Notes: a model not told the origin generated them from the sequence alone. Positions 16,993-26,880 are shown, counted from the first letter of the stretch. The stretch: DNA of 64,000 nt from Parasalinivibrio latis (GCF_036825535.1 NZ_CP098812.1:1984001-2048000), one strand, 5' to 3'. Translations and numbers: made by a program.

Positions 16993-19191
16993 ATGAGTAA
17001 GAACATAATGGATACACAAGGATTAAAAGCGGTAGCAAGCCGTGCCGGGCTCTCTGACACCTATATCAGTGCCTGGGGTGAACCCACTAACGTCAGTGAT
17101 ACTGTGCTGGTTAAACTGCTGTCTGCACTTGGATATGACACCAAGAACGATGCCGCTTTGCTGGCATCAGCGGAACGCAAGCAGCGTGTTGATATTCTCT
17201 CGCCGGTACTCGTTATTCGCGAAGAACAGCCGGTAGATGTTGCATTGTCACTGGGCAAGACAGTACGCATTGGTGACTTCAGTTGGTCCCTGACACTTGA
17301 GAACGGTGAATGCCTCGAAGGCTGGCTGGAATCCCAGGTAGTGAGCGATACCCGCGAAGATGACGGTAAGCTGGTATTCCGCCTGGCCGATTCCCTGCCA
17401 TTGGGATACCACCAATTGACACTGCGTCGTAAACGCCGCAAGAGCCCGTTTATCTCTACGCTGATCGTAGCCCCTGCAAGCTGCTACAAACAAGAATCAC
17501 TGCAAGCTGACAAGAAACTGTGGGGAACCACGGTTCAGCTGTACACATTGAAAACCGAACAGAACTGGGGTATCGGTGACTTCGGTGACCTGATGCAACT
17601 GGTTGGGGGTATCGCAAACCGTGGCGGCGATTTTGTTGGCCTCAACCCTATTCACTCACTTTTCCCGGCAAACCCGGAAGGTGCCAGCCCTTACAGCCCT
17701 TCTTCCCGCCGTTGGCTGAATGTGCTGTACATTGATGTCAGCTCTGTACCGGAATTTGCCCTGAGTGATGAAGCCCAGCAGCTTGTTGGCAGTGCTGACT
17801 TCCAGACGCGTATCAAAGATACCCGTGACTCAGAGTGGGTGAAATACAGTGATGTGGCTGCGCTGAAAATGTCTGTCCTGCCAATGCTGTGGGAAACATT
17901 CAAATCCCGACAGCTTGAAAAGAAAACTGATCGCGCCCAGACCTTTAACCGCTTTGTTGATGCCGGTGGCGAAAGCCTTCTGCACCAGGCTGCTTTCGAT
18001 GCCCTCCACGCTGAACTGAAGAAAACCGATGACAGCCTGTGGGGCTGGCCGGTATTCCCGGAAGAGTACCGCCATTTCTCCAACCCTGCGGTACAGAGCT
18101 TTATCAAGCAACATCAGGATAAAGTTCATTTTTACATGTACCTGCAATGGCTGGCTGAAGAACAGCTTGCTGCCGTACAGCAACTGGCAGAAGAACGCGG
18201 CATGGACATCGGTCTTTACCGCGACCTGGCTGTTGGCGTATGTGATTCAGGCGCAGAGAGCTGGGCGGACGAAGGCGCACTTTGCCTGGATGCCAGCATC
18301 GGTGCACCGCCGGATATCCTTGGCCCGCTGGGACAAAACTGGGGGCTGCCTCCGCTGAACCCTGAGTATTTGGTCAAACACGCTTACCGCCCATTCATTG
18401 AGTTGCTTCGCGCCAACATGAAACACTGCGGTGCACTGCGTATCGACCACGTACTCGGCCTGCTGCGGCTTTGGTGGATCCCGCGCGGTGATTCCGCCCG
18501 CGACGGAGCATACCTGTACTACCCTGTTTCTGACCTGCTGGCAATCCTTGCGCTGGAAAGCCACCGCAACCAGTGCAGTATCATCGGTGAAGACCTCGGG
18601 ACGGTACCGGATGAAATCGTTGAACCGTTGGCTGACGGCGGTGTCCATTCATACAAGGTTTTCTTCTTCGAAACCGCAAAAGATGGCGGCTACCTGTCAC
18701 CGCTTCATTATCCGGATCAGTCAATGGCAACCCTGTGCACCCATGACATGCCAACCCTGCGCGGATTCTGGCATTGTGATGACCTGCGTCTTGGCGAGGA
18801 ACTGGGACTTTACCCGGACAAAGAACAACTTGAAGGCCTGTTCCAGACCCGCGCCGAAATGAAGCAGAAGATGCTCGACAGCATTCGCTGGCATGGCTGG
18901 TTACCGGATTACGTTGGGCAGGATGCACTTTATGTCCCAATGGACAAAGGCCTGTCCCATGGCATGCAACTGCACCTGGCAGCCGGCAGCAGTTCCCTGT
19001 TAGGCCTTCAGCTGGAAGACTGGCTGGAAATGGACAAGCCGGTAAACGTGCCGGGTACCGTTGATGAATACCCTAACTGGCGTCGTAAGCTTTCTACCAC
19101 GCTGGATGACCTGTTCTCGCGGCAGGAAATCAACCAGTTGTGCCAGCGACTGACAGATGTACGCGCCAAAGCAGGCAAGCACGAGGGATAA
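16993..19191 (+). CDS. malQ: 4-alpha-glucanotransferase (amylomaltase) MalQ
   Basis: 732 residues, GH77. It transfers maltosyl/dextrinyl units between maltodextrins, releasing glucose and making longer dextrins for MalP. Recognisable elements: LYTLKTEQNWGIGDFGDL, NPIHSLFPANPEGASPYSP, ALRIDHVLGLLRLWWIP (catalytic Asp), IIGEDLGTVP (acid Glu) and CTHDMPTLRGFW (transition-state Asp). There are two possible starts, ATG 16993 and ATG 17008, and neither has a strong ribosome-binding site. The gene lies 39 bp after malP and 5 bp before glgB, so one operon is likely. Confidence 0.96.
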   Translation: MSKNIMDTQGLKAVASRAGLSDTYISAWGEPTNVSDTVLVKLLSALGYDTKNDAALLASAERKQRVDILSPVLVIREEQPVDVALSLGKTVRIGDFSWSLTLENGECLEGWLESQVVSDTREDDGKLVFRLADSLPLGYHQLTLRRKRRKSPFISTLIVAPASCYKQESLQADKKLWGTTVQLYTLKTEQNWGIGDFGDLMQLVGGIANRGGDFVGLNPIHSLFPANPEGASPYSPSSRRWLNVLYIDVSSVPEFALSDEAQQLVGSADFQTRIKDTRDSEWVKYSDVAALKMSVLPMLWETFKSRQLEKKTDRAQTFNRFVDAGGESLLHQAAFDALHAELKKTDDSLWGWPVFPEEYRHFSNPAVQSFIKQHQDKVHFYMYLQWLAEEQLAAVQQLAEERGMDIGLYRDLAVGVCDSGAESWADEGALCLDASIGAPPDILGPLGQNWGLPPLNPEYLVKHAYRPFIELLRANMKHCGALRIDHVLGLLRLWWIPRGDSARDGAYLYYPVSDLLAILALESHRNQCSIIGEDLGTVPDEIVEPLADGGVHSYKVFFFETAKDGGYLSPLHYPDQSMATLCTHDMPTLRGFWHCDDLRLGEELGLYPDKEQLEGLFQTRAEMKQKMLDSIRWHGWLPDYVGQDALYVPMDKGLSHGMQLHLAAGSSSLLGLQLEDWLEMDKPVNVPGTVDEYPNWRRKLSTTLDDLFSRQEINQLCQRLTDVRAKAGKHEG

Positions 19192-19196
19192 CCGGA

Positions 19197-21359
19197 ATGC
19201 CGGATAACACCATTAACCCAACAACTACCATCACACGGCAGCTCGAAGGAGCTGCCTGTTCTGCACCATTTTCTGTACTCGGCCCTTCCGCTCTGCCTGA
19301 GACGGCCCTGACGGTATGGCAGCCGGAAGCGGTGAGGGTATCCATCATCGCTGGGAATCAATCCATTGCACTGACCCGGAAAGAGAGTGGGTTGTTTGTT
19401 CTTCCGCTTGAAGCCGGTTTCTCACTGGATAACCTCCTCTACCGGGTTCATGCCGAATACGAACAAGGCGAGCATACTTACGTCGATCCTTACCAGTTCC
19501 GTGATATTGCGCCAGCGGCTGAAAACGTACATAACCCAGTAACGGCCTATCAGGAAATGGGGGCGCAGCTTTGCAGTTACAGTCATGGAGGCGAATCCGT
19601 ATCCGGCACACGTTTTGTGGTATTCGCACCGAATGCCAGCGCAGCCAGTGTGATTGGTGATTTCAATCAGTGGGATGGTCGCCGCCACCCGATGCAGCGT
19701 CTTGAAAACGGCTTTTGGGGCCTGTTTGTACCGGGCATTGAAGCTGGTGCGACCTATAAGTTTGAACTGAAAGACGGGCTGGGTAACCGGCTGGCACACA
19801 AAGCAGACCCTTGGGGTTATCACGCCGACCAATACCCGTCGTTCGCATCCCGAGTTTACGACCAGAGCGCTTACCAATGGCAAGATGAAACGTGGCAAAA
19901 CCGCCCGTTCACACCGCCACATAAACAGCCGCTCTCCTTCTACGAATTGCACGCAGGTTCCTGGAAACGAAATCCAGACGGTGATTTCCTGACTTACCGT
20001 GAACTGGCTGCAGAGCTGATCCCTTACCTCTCAGAAATGGGTTACACCCACGTAGAACTCATGCCGGTTTCTGAATACCCGTTTTACGGCTCCTGGGGAT
20101 ACCAACCTGTAGGCCTGTTTGCACCAACCAGCCGATTTGGTACACCGGATGACTTCAAGTACTTTGTAGACTGCTGCCACCAGGCGGGCATTGGGGTTGT
20201 CCTGGATTGGGTCCCGGCCCACTTCCCATCTGATGACCACGGCCTGGCAAACTTCGACGGCACTGCGCTCTACAATGACCCAGATCCCCGCCGCGGCTGG
20301 CACCCGGACTGGAACAGCTATATCTACGATTATGGCCGTCCTCACGTTCGCGAATTCCTGGCTGCCAACGCACTGTTTTGGCTGGATTGTTTCCACATTG
20401 ACGGTTTGCGTGTCGATGCGGTTGCTTCAATGCTTTACCTCGACTACTCGCGCAACCACGGTGAATGGATTCCCAACCGTGATGGTGGCAACCACAATTA
20501 TGACGCTATTTCCCTGCTCCGCTGGGTAAACGAAGAAGTCTATCGCCACCACCCAAAAGCCATCACCATTGCAGAGGAATCCACCGCATTTCCAGGTGTT
20601 ACCCAGCCGACCTACAACGGTGGCCTTGGTTTTGGATTCAAATGGAATATGGGCTGGATGCACGACAGCCTGAGCTATATCAAGGAAGAGCCGGTTCACC
20701 GTAAATATCACCACGGTACCCTGACCTTTCCACTGGTTTATGCGTTCAGTGAGAACTACGTGTTGTCGCTTTCCCATGACGAAGTAGTTTATGGCAAGGG
20801 TTCAATCCACAATAAGATGCCGGGCGATGAGTGGCAAAAAGCCGCAAACTTACGCGCCTATCTCGGATACATGTATGGACAGCCGGGTAAAAAGCTGAAC
20901 TTTATGGGTACCGAAATCGGCCAGACTGCCGAGTGGAACCACGACAGCCAACTGGAATGGCACTGGATGCAATACGAGAAGCACCAGGGCGTTCAGAATC
21001 TGGTTAAAGATCTCAACAACCTTTACCGCACTGAGCCAGCTTTGTATGAGCGGGACTGTGATCCATCCGGTTTCGAATGGCGGATGATGGATGACGCAGA
21101 CCTGAGCGTGATTGCCCACGAGCGACTGGATGACAACGGCAACCGTATCCTTGTCATCAGTAACTTCACACCGGTTGTCCGTGAAGGCTACCGTATTGTT
21201 AGTCCAGTTGAAGGCCGCTACGAGCTTATGCTTAACACCGATGATGCACGCTATTGGGGTTCCGGCATCTCGCCAGAACAAACGGTGCCGGTGAAAAATG
21301 GACAGTTGTCCCTCACCCTGCCACCGCTGGCAACAGTGTTCCTGCGCCACATACAATGA
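19197..21359 (+). CDS. glgB: 1,4-alpha-glucan branching enzyme GlgB
   Basis: 720 residues from the ATG at 19197, preceded by GAGGG in the last codons of malQ; an in-frame upstream ATG overlaps malQ and is unlikely. N-terminal CBM48-type sandwich (RFVVFAPNASAASVIGDFN, near residues 125-145), then a GH13 barrel with GLRVDAVASMLYLDYSR (nucleophile Asp), TIAEESTAFPGV (acid Glu) and SLSHDEVVYGKG (Asp). It makes alpha-1,6 branches in glycogen or dextrin. It is placed in the malPQ operon without glgC or glgA, linking maltodextrin uptake to glycogen storage. Vibrios have the same arrangement. Confidence 0.96.
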   Translation: MPDNTINPTTTITRQLEGAACSAPFSVLGPSALPETALTVWQPEAVRVSIIAGNQSIALTRKESGLFVLPLEAGFSLDNLLYRVHAEYEQGEHTYVDPYQFRDIAPAAENVHNPVTAYQEMGAQLCSYSHGGESVSGTRFVVFAPNASAASVIGDFNQWDGRRHPMQRLENGFWGLFVPGIEAGATYKFELKDGLGNRLAHKADPWGYHADQYPSFASRVYDQSAYQWQDETWQNRPFTPPHKQPLSFYELHAGSWKRNPDGDFLTYRELAAELIPYLSEMGYTHVELMPVSEYPFYGSWGYQPVGLFAPTSRFGTPDDFKYFVDCCHQAGIGVVLDWVPAHFPSDDHGLANFDGTALYNDPDPRRGWHPDWNSYIYDYGRPHVREFLAANALFWLDCFHIDGLRVDAVASMLYLDYSRNHGEWIPNRDGGNHNYDAISLLRWVNEEVYRHHPKAITIAEESTAFPGVTQPTYNGGLGFGFKWNMGWMHDSLSYIKEEPVHRKYHHGTLTFPLVYAFSENYVLSLSHDEVVYGKGSIHNKMPGDEWQKAANLRAYLGYMYGQPGKKLNFMGTEIGQTAEWNHDSQLEWHWMQYEKHQGVQNLVKDLNNLYRTEPALYERDCDPSGFEWRMMDDADLSVIAHERLDDNGNRILVISNFTPVVREGYRIVSPVEGRYELMLNTDDARYWGSGISPEQTVPVKNGQLSLTLPPLATVFLRHIQ

Positions 21360-21381
21360 TTTCACAGTTCCTCTAGTTTTT

Positions 21382-21405
21382 GCCGGCTGAAATGCCGGCT
21401 TTTTT
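21382..21405 (+). terminator. Rho-independent terminator of malPQ-glgB
   Basis: GCCGGC stem (21382-21387 with 21394-21399), 6-nt loop, then TTTTTT. It lies 23 bp after the glgB stop. Confidence 0.85.
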
Positions 21406-21531
21406 ATTCCTGCTTTTTGAAAATAGTCAAATTAAGCAAAGTATTCGTCATTCAACCAGGCTCTTATTAAGTATTTAACTTTGGATATATTCTGTCTTGT
21501 AATATATCCACCACCGAGAAAAGAGTGAATT

Positions 21532-21993
21532 ATGCATGAGCAGTTTATGGATATTGCACTTGATGAAGCTAAAAAAGCACTCCAAAAAGGAAATCTTCCC
21601 GTGGGAGCTTGCATTGTACTTAACAATGAAGTGATTTCAGTTGCGCACAACAGTGTAGATTCAAATCTGAATGACACACATCATGCGGAACTTAGGGCAA
21701 TTCAAAGTGTATCCGATGTGTTGTTTCAGAATAAAAGAAACGCCACCATATACACTACATTGGAGCCCTGCATGATGTGCTTGGGGGCTATCTTGAACGC
21801 CGATATTACCCATATTGTTTACGGGTTACCGGATAAGCTAGCAGGCACTACCGAACTGGTTAAGGAACATCCTTACTATTATAGAAAATTAGCTACCATC
21901 ACCGGTGGAATAAGTGCAACGAAAAGCCAAGAATTGTTGAATCAATACGTAAACGAATACGGCGAAAGGAAGCACTTGTCGTCAAATTATTAA
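21532..21993 (+). CDS. Nucleoside/base deaminase of the CMP/dCMP deaminase superfamily
   Basis: 153 residues. Zinc-binding deaminase motifs are intact: HHAELRAI (catalytic Glu and Zn ligand) and TLEPCMMCLGAI (two Zn cysteines). The overall form, FMDIALDEAKKALQKGNLPVGA, is like guanine deaminase/TadA-type enzymes, but the chain lacks TadA's C-terminal features, so the substrate is uncertain. It is followed 34 bp later by a Dabb-domain gene, possibly in the same transcript. Confidence 0.85.
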   Translation: MHEQFMDIALDEAKKALQKGNLPVGACIVLNNEVISVAHNSVDSNLNDTHHAELRAIQSVSDVLFQNKRNATIYTTLEPCMMCLGAILNADITHIVYGLPDKLAGTTELVKEHPYYYRKLATITGGISATKSQELLNQYVNEYGERKHLSSNY

Positions 21994-22027
21994 CCTAAAG
22001 AAATATCATTATGCGCAAGGAATGCAC

Positions 22028-22324
22028 ATGATAAGACATGTTTTACTGATAAAGTTTCAGCCGTCTGTGACTCAGGCAGCGATTGACGACATACAGGTAC
22101 TTTTTGAAGAAATACCAACAAAGGTTGAAGGCGTATTGGCTGTGGAATGGGGGCTTAATAATAGTCCGGAAGGCCTGAACAAAGGTTATACCCACTGTGT
22201 AGTGATGACTTTTACCAATGATGCCGGGCGGCAAAACTACTTGCCCCATCCCGAACACCTTGCATTGAAAAATGTCTTTGTCCCAGCACTCGAAGATGTC
22301 ATTGTCTTTGATTACAGTATCTGA
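22028..22324 (+). CDS. Dabb (stress-responsive alpha/beta barrel) domain protein
   Basis: 98 residues from ATG 22028, 6 nt after AAGGAA; an ATG at 22022 overlaps that site. The sequence IRHVLLIKFQPSVTQ... and ...HPEHLALKNVFVPALEDV is the ferredoxin-like dimeric Dabb fold. The biochemical role of these small proteins is usually unknown; some are heme or quinone related. Confidence 0.8.
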   Translation: MIRHVLLIKFQPSVTQAAIDDIQVLFEEIPTKVEGVLAVEWGLNNSPEGLNKGYTHCVVMTFTNDAGRQNYLPHPEHLALKNVFVPALEDVIVFDYSI

Positions 22325-22366
22325 GCCCGAAGTGCACCACCGAAACTTCATTGACAGGGAAGCACT

Positions 22367-22666
22367 ATGGATTTTCTACTGCTTTTACTTTGTATTTTTG
22401 CTGCGGGTTTTCTTTACCTGTTTCGCAAATACTGGTTTAACGCCAGGCTGCCCACTAACCATCAATGGGAAATGCTGCCTTCCCTGACCGAATATCTGTT
22501 GAAACATCCAGAATGCAAAATAGATGACCAACGCTCAGCAAAATGCTGCCACTGCGGTTCTGGTAAGGTGGTATTTGAAGCACTTGATGGTTTTGACGGA
22601 CAACGATTCCTTCATCGGTGTTTTTCCTGCAAACGTTATCTTTTCAAAGGAAAAAATATTATTTAA
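22367..22666 (+). CDS. Small membrane-anchored zinc-ribbon protein, unknown function
   Basis: 99 residues: one N-terminal helix (LLLLLCIFAAGFLYLF), a linker, and two cysteine knuckles, CCHCGSGK and HRCFSCKR, about 28 residues apart, forming a likely zinc ribbon on the cytoplasmic side. No name is known to me. It is close behind the Dabb gene on the same strand. Confidence 0.7.
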   Translation: MDFLLLLLCIFAAGFLYLFRKYWFNARLPTNHQWEMLPSLTEYLLKHPECKIDDQRSAKCCHCGSGKVVFEALDGFDGQRFLHRCFSCKRYLFKGKNII

Positions 22667-22727
22667 TGGCTGTGCGCCTCTCCCCTTCAAGAGGCTGTAA
22701 CTGGAAGAGATCTGTAACATTGTCTTG

Positions 22728-22753
22728 GTAAAAAGCCCGCAGTACACGGGCTT
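22728..22753 (-). terminator. Rho-independent terminator downstream of lacI-type gene
   Basis: On the minus strand AAGCCCG/CGGGCTT with a 7-nt loop runs into TTTTT. It directly follows the 38-bp duplicated debranching-gene tail and now ends the lacI transcript. Confidence 0.75.
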
Positions 22754-22761
22754 ATAGTTCT

Positions 22762-22799
22762 TAATCTTCGTTCGCATCATACTGCTGCGAAAGGATCTC
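22762..22799 (-). repeat. Duplicated 3' end of the debranching-enzyme gene (remote copy)
   Basis: These 38 bp match 24095-24132 with one mismatch (37/38). On the minus strand they would encode EILSQQYDANED and a stop, as in the debranching enzyme, but with TAA instead of TAG and TCG instead of TCA for one Ser. An in-frame TAA lies two codons upstream, so it is not translated from a longer gene. The copies are exactly 1,333 bp apart and bracket the lacI-type gene. Confidence 0.85.
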
Positions 22800-22878
22800 C
22801 GTTTAAAGAAGCGAAACAGTCTCTATATCGCTTGCTTTCAGGGCTGTTGGTTCAAAAAATGGTTAAACACAAGGTCAC

Positions 22879-23886
22879 TTAGCTCTTAACAGGTTTCAGA
22901 GAGCCTCGTAATTGAAGATGACAATCCAGTTTGATTAGACGCGGGGGCTCGTTAACATTATCTTCTATGCGCGATAAAATTAACTCTGCGATGTTTGCAG
23001 CAATGCGTTCATTGGGTTGCTGTATCGCTGTCACTCCCGGAGTCATTATGCTAAACATGTCGGGATCATCAAATGAAATTAGATCAACATCTTCACCCGA
23101 AGTTTTTCCAAGCGATTTTAAACATCGGAGTGCGCCTATAGTCAAAACATAATTCGAATAGAAAATGACAGTTGGTGGCTCTTCTAGTGATAAAAACTGT
23201 TGAGTAGCAACATAACCATTAACCTCAGTCCAGGATTTACGGTGGATAATTGCTGCATCAAGTGGAATACTTGCATCTTTCAACGCATCTACATAACCCT
23301 GATAACGACTGACCGCCGTAACCGACGAAAAATCGCCGCAAACGAAACCAATCTTCTTATGTCCAAAAGAAATAGCCAGTTTTATAGCATCGTAGGTAGC
23401 CTGATAGTCTTCAACCAAAACCTTATCCACTTCAAGATCGGTTATATTGTCGTTGAAGATGACTACAGGCAGATTTTTAGCAACAAGATCCTCAACATGC
23501 TCTTTCGCACTTTGGATGCCAGAAAACACAATACCATCCAGGTGTCTGGCTTCTGCAAACATCAAGGCATCCCGAACTTTTTCAGGGGAATTTCCATGTG
23601 TATAGGTAAGAAGGAAATATCCTTTCATACCTAATTTTTCAGCCAAAACATCGAGGATTTTTGAATTGAAATCTTCCAATACGGGGACGAAAAATCCAAT
23701 AGCCAGTGTTTTTTTGGTTTTCATTGCCCTGGCTATCGGATTTGCACTGTAATCCAGAGATGCTATGGCGTCTTCAATTTTTTTTACATTTGATACCCGG
23801 AGTTTTTGACCATTGAGATAACGTGACACCGTTCCAATGGCAACATCCGCAGCTTCAGCGACATCCACAATTGTTGGCTTTTTCAT
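22879..23886 (-). CDS. LacI-family transcriptional regulator
   Basis: 335 residues from ATG 23886; an upstream extension in the frame lacks LacI homology. N-terminal LacI HTH (TIVDVAEAADVAIGTVSRYLNG) with hinge helix, then a periplasmic-binding-protein-like sensor (IGFFVPVLEDFNSKIL, DGIVFSGI, DLISFDDPDMF). It probably represses carbohydrate genes nearby, for example the adjacent mal gene series, but the effector cannot be read. It lies in a 1,333-bp unit bounded by duplicated debranching-gene ends. Base composition is more AT-rich than the mal genes, consistent with later arrival. Confidence 0.88.
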   Translation of the reverse strand: MKKPTIVDVAEAADVAIGTVSRYLNGQKLRVSNVKKIEDAIASLDYSANPIARAMKTKKTLAIGFFVPVLEDFNSKILDVLAEKLGMKGYFLLTYTHGNSPEKVRDALMFAEARHLDGIVFSGIQSAKEHVEDLVAKNLPVVIFNDNITDLEVDKVLVEDYQATYDAIKLAISFGHKKIGFVCGDFSSVTAVSRYQGYVDALKDASIPLDAAIIHRKSWTEVNGYVATQQFLSLEEPPTVIFYSNYVLTIGALRCLKSLGKTSGEDVDLISFDDPDMFSIMTPGVTAIQQPNERIAANIAELILSRIEDNVNEPPRLIKLDCHLQLRGSLKPVKS

Positions 23887-24093
23887 TCCCTTGAACCATC
23901 CTGCACCCATTTTCCAATGATAGATATAACAGTTATGGAACGAATGTGAAGTACAAAATAGAAATATTTTATTTCCCTTGCAAGCCCTCATGATTCAAGG
24001 GCTACACACATCATACCAACCTCATTTAACTCACAGAAAACTAGAAGATTAATCGAGCTGACTATTATCTAAGATAAAACTTTCTGACCAAGT

Positions 24094-26880
24094 CTAATCT
24101 TCGTTCGCATCATACTGCTGTGAAAGGATCTCTTTTTCCAACAGGCCCGTTCCGCCCAGCACAGGGTACCTGCGGTCAACTAACGGCCTGTTAAACTGCA
24201 ACTGTCCGATGATTTCTTTTTGATTTGAAACTGTACTGACAGGTGCAACAGTTACCCCATCAACATCAAGTGTGCCAGATTCAGAGTCGACCACTAAATC
24301 CATGGAATTTTCCAATTTGAGGGAATAATGCTGACGAATCCCGGCTTGGGTATCAAAACCAAATGCCATTTCAATTACCCCATTACTGTATGACACTGTA
24401 TATTTTTCTTTACTTCCTTCTCTCTGGAAAGATACTAACAGCCTCTCACCGTTTCCGAATGGCAGCGTCGCATACGCGTCGGTCCAACATGCAGGAAATT
24501 GAGGTATCAGGGAAACCTTTCCTTTGAGCATGTCCGGCCGGAAGCCAACATAATCCTGATACCCGTTGCGGTGAAATTCCGACACTGACCACGCCTGGGC
24601 GTAGGTACCGGTTGTCACTAGGTTGCCATTCTCGTCTGGGAAAGCATCGAGGTTCTCACTCATGGTTCCGCGATGGCCGATGGAAAGAATCTGGTCCGCC
24701 AGATTTTGTGTCAGTTTGTATGCCAGCTCTTTTTCCCCGTATTGCAGCATGGCAGATACGGTAAACCCTGCATTCCATCCCCAAATGGTACCGTTATGGT
24801 AGGCGGCATCCTTGTGGTATTCATCCCGGCCGTTGTGGTAAGGATGGAACCAGTGGTCGTGCTGGGAAAGCGAGCTGATACCCCACGGGAACAAGAGTTC
24901 ATTCACCGCATTTTTTACCACATGCGCACCGTTTTCTGCCGGTACCAAATCCTGCTCGAGAGGCACAGTCAGCGTCATTAACTGGTTAGGGCGGCACCGG
25001 AAATCCTGTGTGTCGTCGCCCTCAATTCGGTCAGCCATCAACGTCAGTCGACTGTCCCAGAACAGGCGGTTAAATGCACTCTGTACTTTTTCAGCCATAG
25101 CCGAAAATTTCTGCTGGCCAGCATCGTCACCAGACAATTCAGCAAGTTCAGCCGCCACTTTCAAACTGGTAAACCAGAGCGCCTGGATATCGTTTGCACG
25201 GTTACCACGGGCTGACCACGGGATTTTTCCTTCCCATTTGGCATCCATCCAGGTATCCGGGTGTCGGTGGCTCATCAGGCCATTTTCGTCCAGGTAATTC
25301 TGCTCAACGCCCTCGACGTATGCCTTTACAACCGGGTATATATCGACGGCGAAAGCGCTGTCTCCGCTATAGCGGAGGTATTCGCCGATTTCACGAACCA
25401 TCCAAGGCGTACCATCAGTGGTGTTGTAGATGATATTGGTGGCGCTCGAAACCCGGTTGGGAATCCGGCCATAGTTAATATCATTTCGGTCCTTTTGCTG
25501 CATGGACGCGAAATTGGTAATGATGTCACGCGCATCATCAAAATCGCCGTTGGCCAGCGTAATACCCGGTACTGCTATAAAAGAGTCCCGTCCCCAGCAA
25601 TCTTTAAACCATGGTAAACCCGCCCAGATACCCGTACCAAATTCGCGGGATACAAAGACTTTGCCTGCTGCCTTGGACCACATCAGGGCGCGGTTATAAG
25701 TCTCATCAGACGTCCATAGATAACTGCGGGTCAGCATGTCATAGGTTGCCTGCAGGTGCAGGTAGTAGCCGTTTTCTTTGTAAGCCGCCTCAGCCATTTC
25801 CCTCGCTTTTTGCTCAGTCTCGGCAAAGGCCAGATAAACCGTCAGTTCCTTTTCCGGGCGTGTGGTTTCAATCACCGGTTTTACATGCAGGCCGCTGAGG
25901 TGCATAACGCTGTCGAGTTCAGGAAAGCCAGACAGTGTTTCCTCTCGGAACGTAAACGGCTTATTGGCAGTGATGGCTACAAATGAGGGAGCATCCGGCT
26001 GACGCAGCGATTCTTCCAGCGCATATACCACGCAGTTGTCATAAGCAACAACGGAAGATTGGTTGATTGCCAGGTTTAACGCAGGTACAACGCCAAGTTT
26101 GGCTTCGTCTTCACTTTGAACCCGCAACGCAGCCATTCGCCTGCCGGAAAAGATACTAAGGGTATCTTTCAGCCCGTTAGCGTACTCATGGGTGATTCCG
26201 TAAGGATATAACGCCGCTTCATCGGCTTTAGTTTTGTCCTTTAATACACCGTTTACCAGTGTGGCAAAGGTACCAAGGAACCAACCCTGTTTATGTCGGT
26301 ATTTCCCCGCAGAGACAAACCGGTGGGTAAAACCTTCGTAATAACCGTCAACATTGTCACCGAACACAAACGGGTAACTTCCGTTCTCGCGAATAGCCAT
26401 TGCTTCAAACAACTCATCCGGGGAAAGTACCGGCTCAGGCTTACCCTGAATGATGACATCCGGGCTTGGCTCAACACGAATTTCCGCTGAAAGAAGCGGT
26501 CTGTTGGGATCCGCATCCAAGTTCTCACCACCGAGTTCAATTGTCAGAATGGGTGCAGAAAGGTCACTGATATCCAAGGTCAGGGTATACAGCCCGGTCT
26601 GGGGGGCATCCAGGATAAGGTCATTCCCAATGCCTTTTGCTGGCATCAGGGCACAAGGCGATGCCAGTTCACACTGAGTGGCTTTCTGTTTGTCTGCGGA
26701 AAACGTCAGCAGCTCTGAACCATCGCGGTCAGAAATCTTAAACTGGTGGCGGTCAGCAGAAAGGCACAGCGTGGCTTGGTAGCGGTTGTTTCCACTGTAT
26801 CCCATCGGCGTATCGTCACCCCAGCCGTTGAAGGTGCCACGGATATAAAGCGTTTCAGAAATAGGTGCAGTCGCGTTCAC
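24094..26880 (-). CDS. Glycogen/maltodextrin debranching enzyme, amylo-alpha-1,6-glucosidase type
   Basis: 928 residues starting at GTG 26880, with AGGA 6 nt upstream. N-terminal carbohydrate-binding sandwich (LYIRGTFNGWGDDTPMGY, residues 11-28), a middle sandwich domain, and a C-terminal (alpha/alpha)6 barrel of the bacterial GDE_C type with WGRDSFIAVPG, HPDTWMDAKWEG (candidate acid), and HNGTIWGWNAGF. It should cleave alpha-1,6 branches or limit dextrin stubs. No signal peptide, so cytoplasmic. It follows malE in the minus-strand series, suggesting that branched dextrins are imported and debranched inside. The exact linkage preference is not readable. Confidence 0.85.
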   Translation of the reverse strand: MNATAPISETLYIRGTFNGWGDDTPMGYSGNNRYQATLCLSADRHQFKISDRDGSELLTFSADKQKATQCELASPCALMPAKGIGNDLILDAPQTGLYTLTLDISDLSAPILTIELGGENLDADPNRPLLSAEIRVEPSPDVIIQGKPEPVLSPDELFEAMAIRENGSYPFVFGDNVDGYYEGFTHRFVSAGKYRHKQGWFLGTFATLVNGVLKDKTKADEAALYPYGITHEYANGLKDTLSIFSGRRMAALRVQSEDEAKLGVVPALNLAINQSSVVAYDNCVVYALEESLRQPDAPSFVAITANKPFTFREETLSGFPELDSVMHLSGLHVKPVIETTRPEKELTVYLAFAETEQKAREMAEAAYKENGYYLHLQATYDMLTRSYLWTSDETYNRALMWSKAAGKVFVSREFGTGIWAGLPWFKDCWGRDSFIAVPGITLANGDFDDARDIITNFASMQQKDRNDINYGRIPNRVSSATNIIYNTTDGTPWMVREIGEYLRYSGDSAFAVDIYPVVKAYVEGVEQNYLDENGLMSHRHPDTWMDAKWEGKIPWSARGNRANDIQALWFTSLKVAAELAELSGDDAGQQKFSAMAEKVQSAFNRLFWDSRLTLMADRIEGDDTQDFRCRPNQLMTLTVPLEQDLVPAENGAHVVKNAVNELLFPWGISSLSQHDHWFHPYHNGRDEYHKDAAYHNGTIWGWNAGFTVSAMLQYGEKELAYKLTQNLADQILSIGHRGTMSENLDAFPDENGNLVTTGTYAQAWSVSEFHRNGYQDYVGFRPDMLKGKVSLIPQFPACWTDAYATLPFGNGERLLVSFQREGSKEKYTVSYSNGVIEMAFGFDTQAGIRQHYSLKLENSMDLVVDSESGTLDVDGVTVAPVSTVSNQKEIIGQLQFNRPLVDRRYPVLGGTGLLEKEILSQQYDANED
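24095..24132 (-). repeat. 3' end of debranching gene (in-place copy of the 38-bp repeat)
   Basis: In-place partner of the repeat at 22762-22799; it encodes the last 12 residues and stop of the debranching enzyme. Confidence 0.85.
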
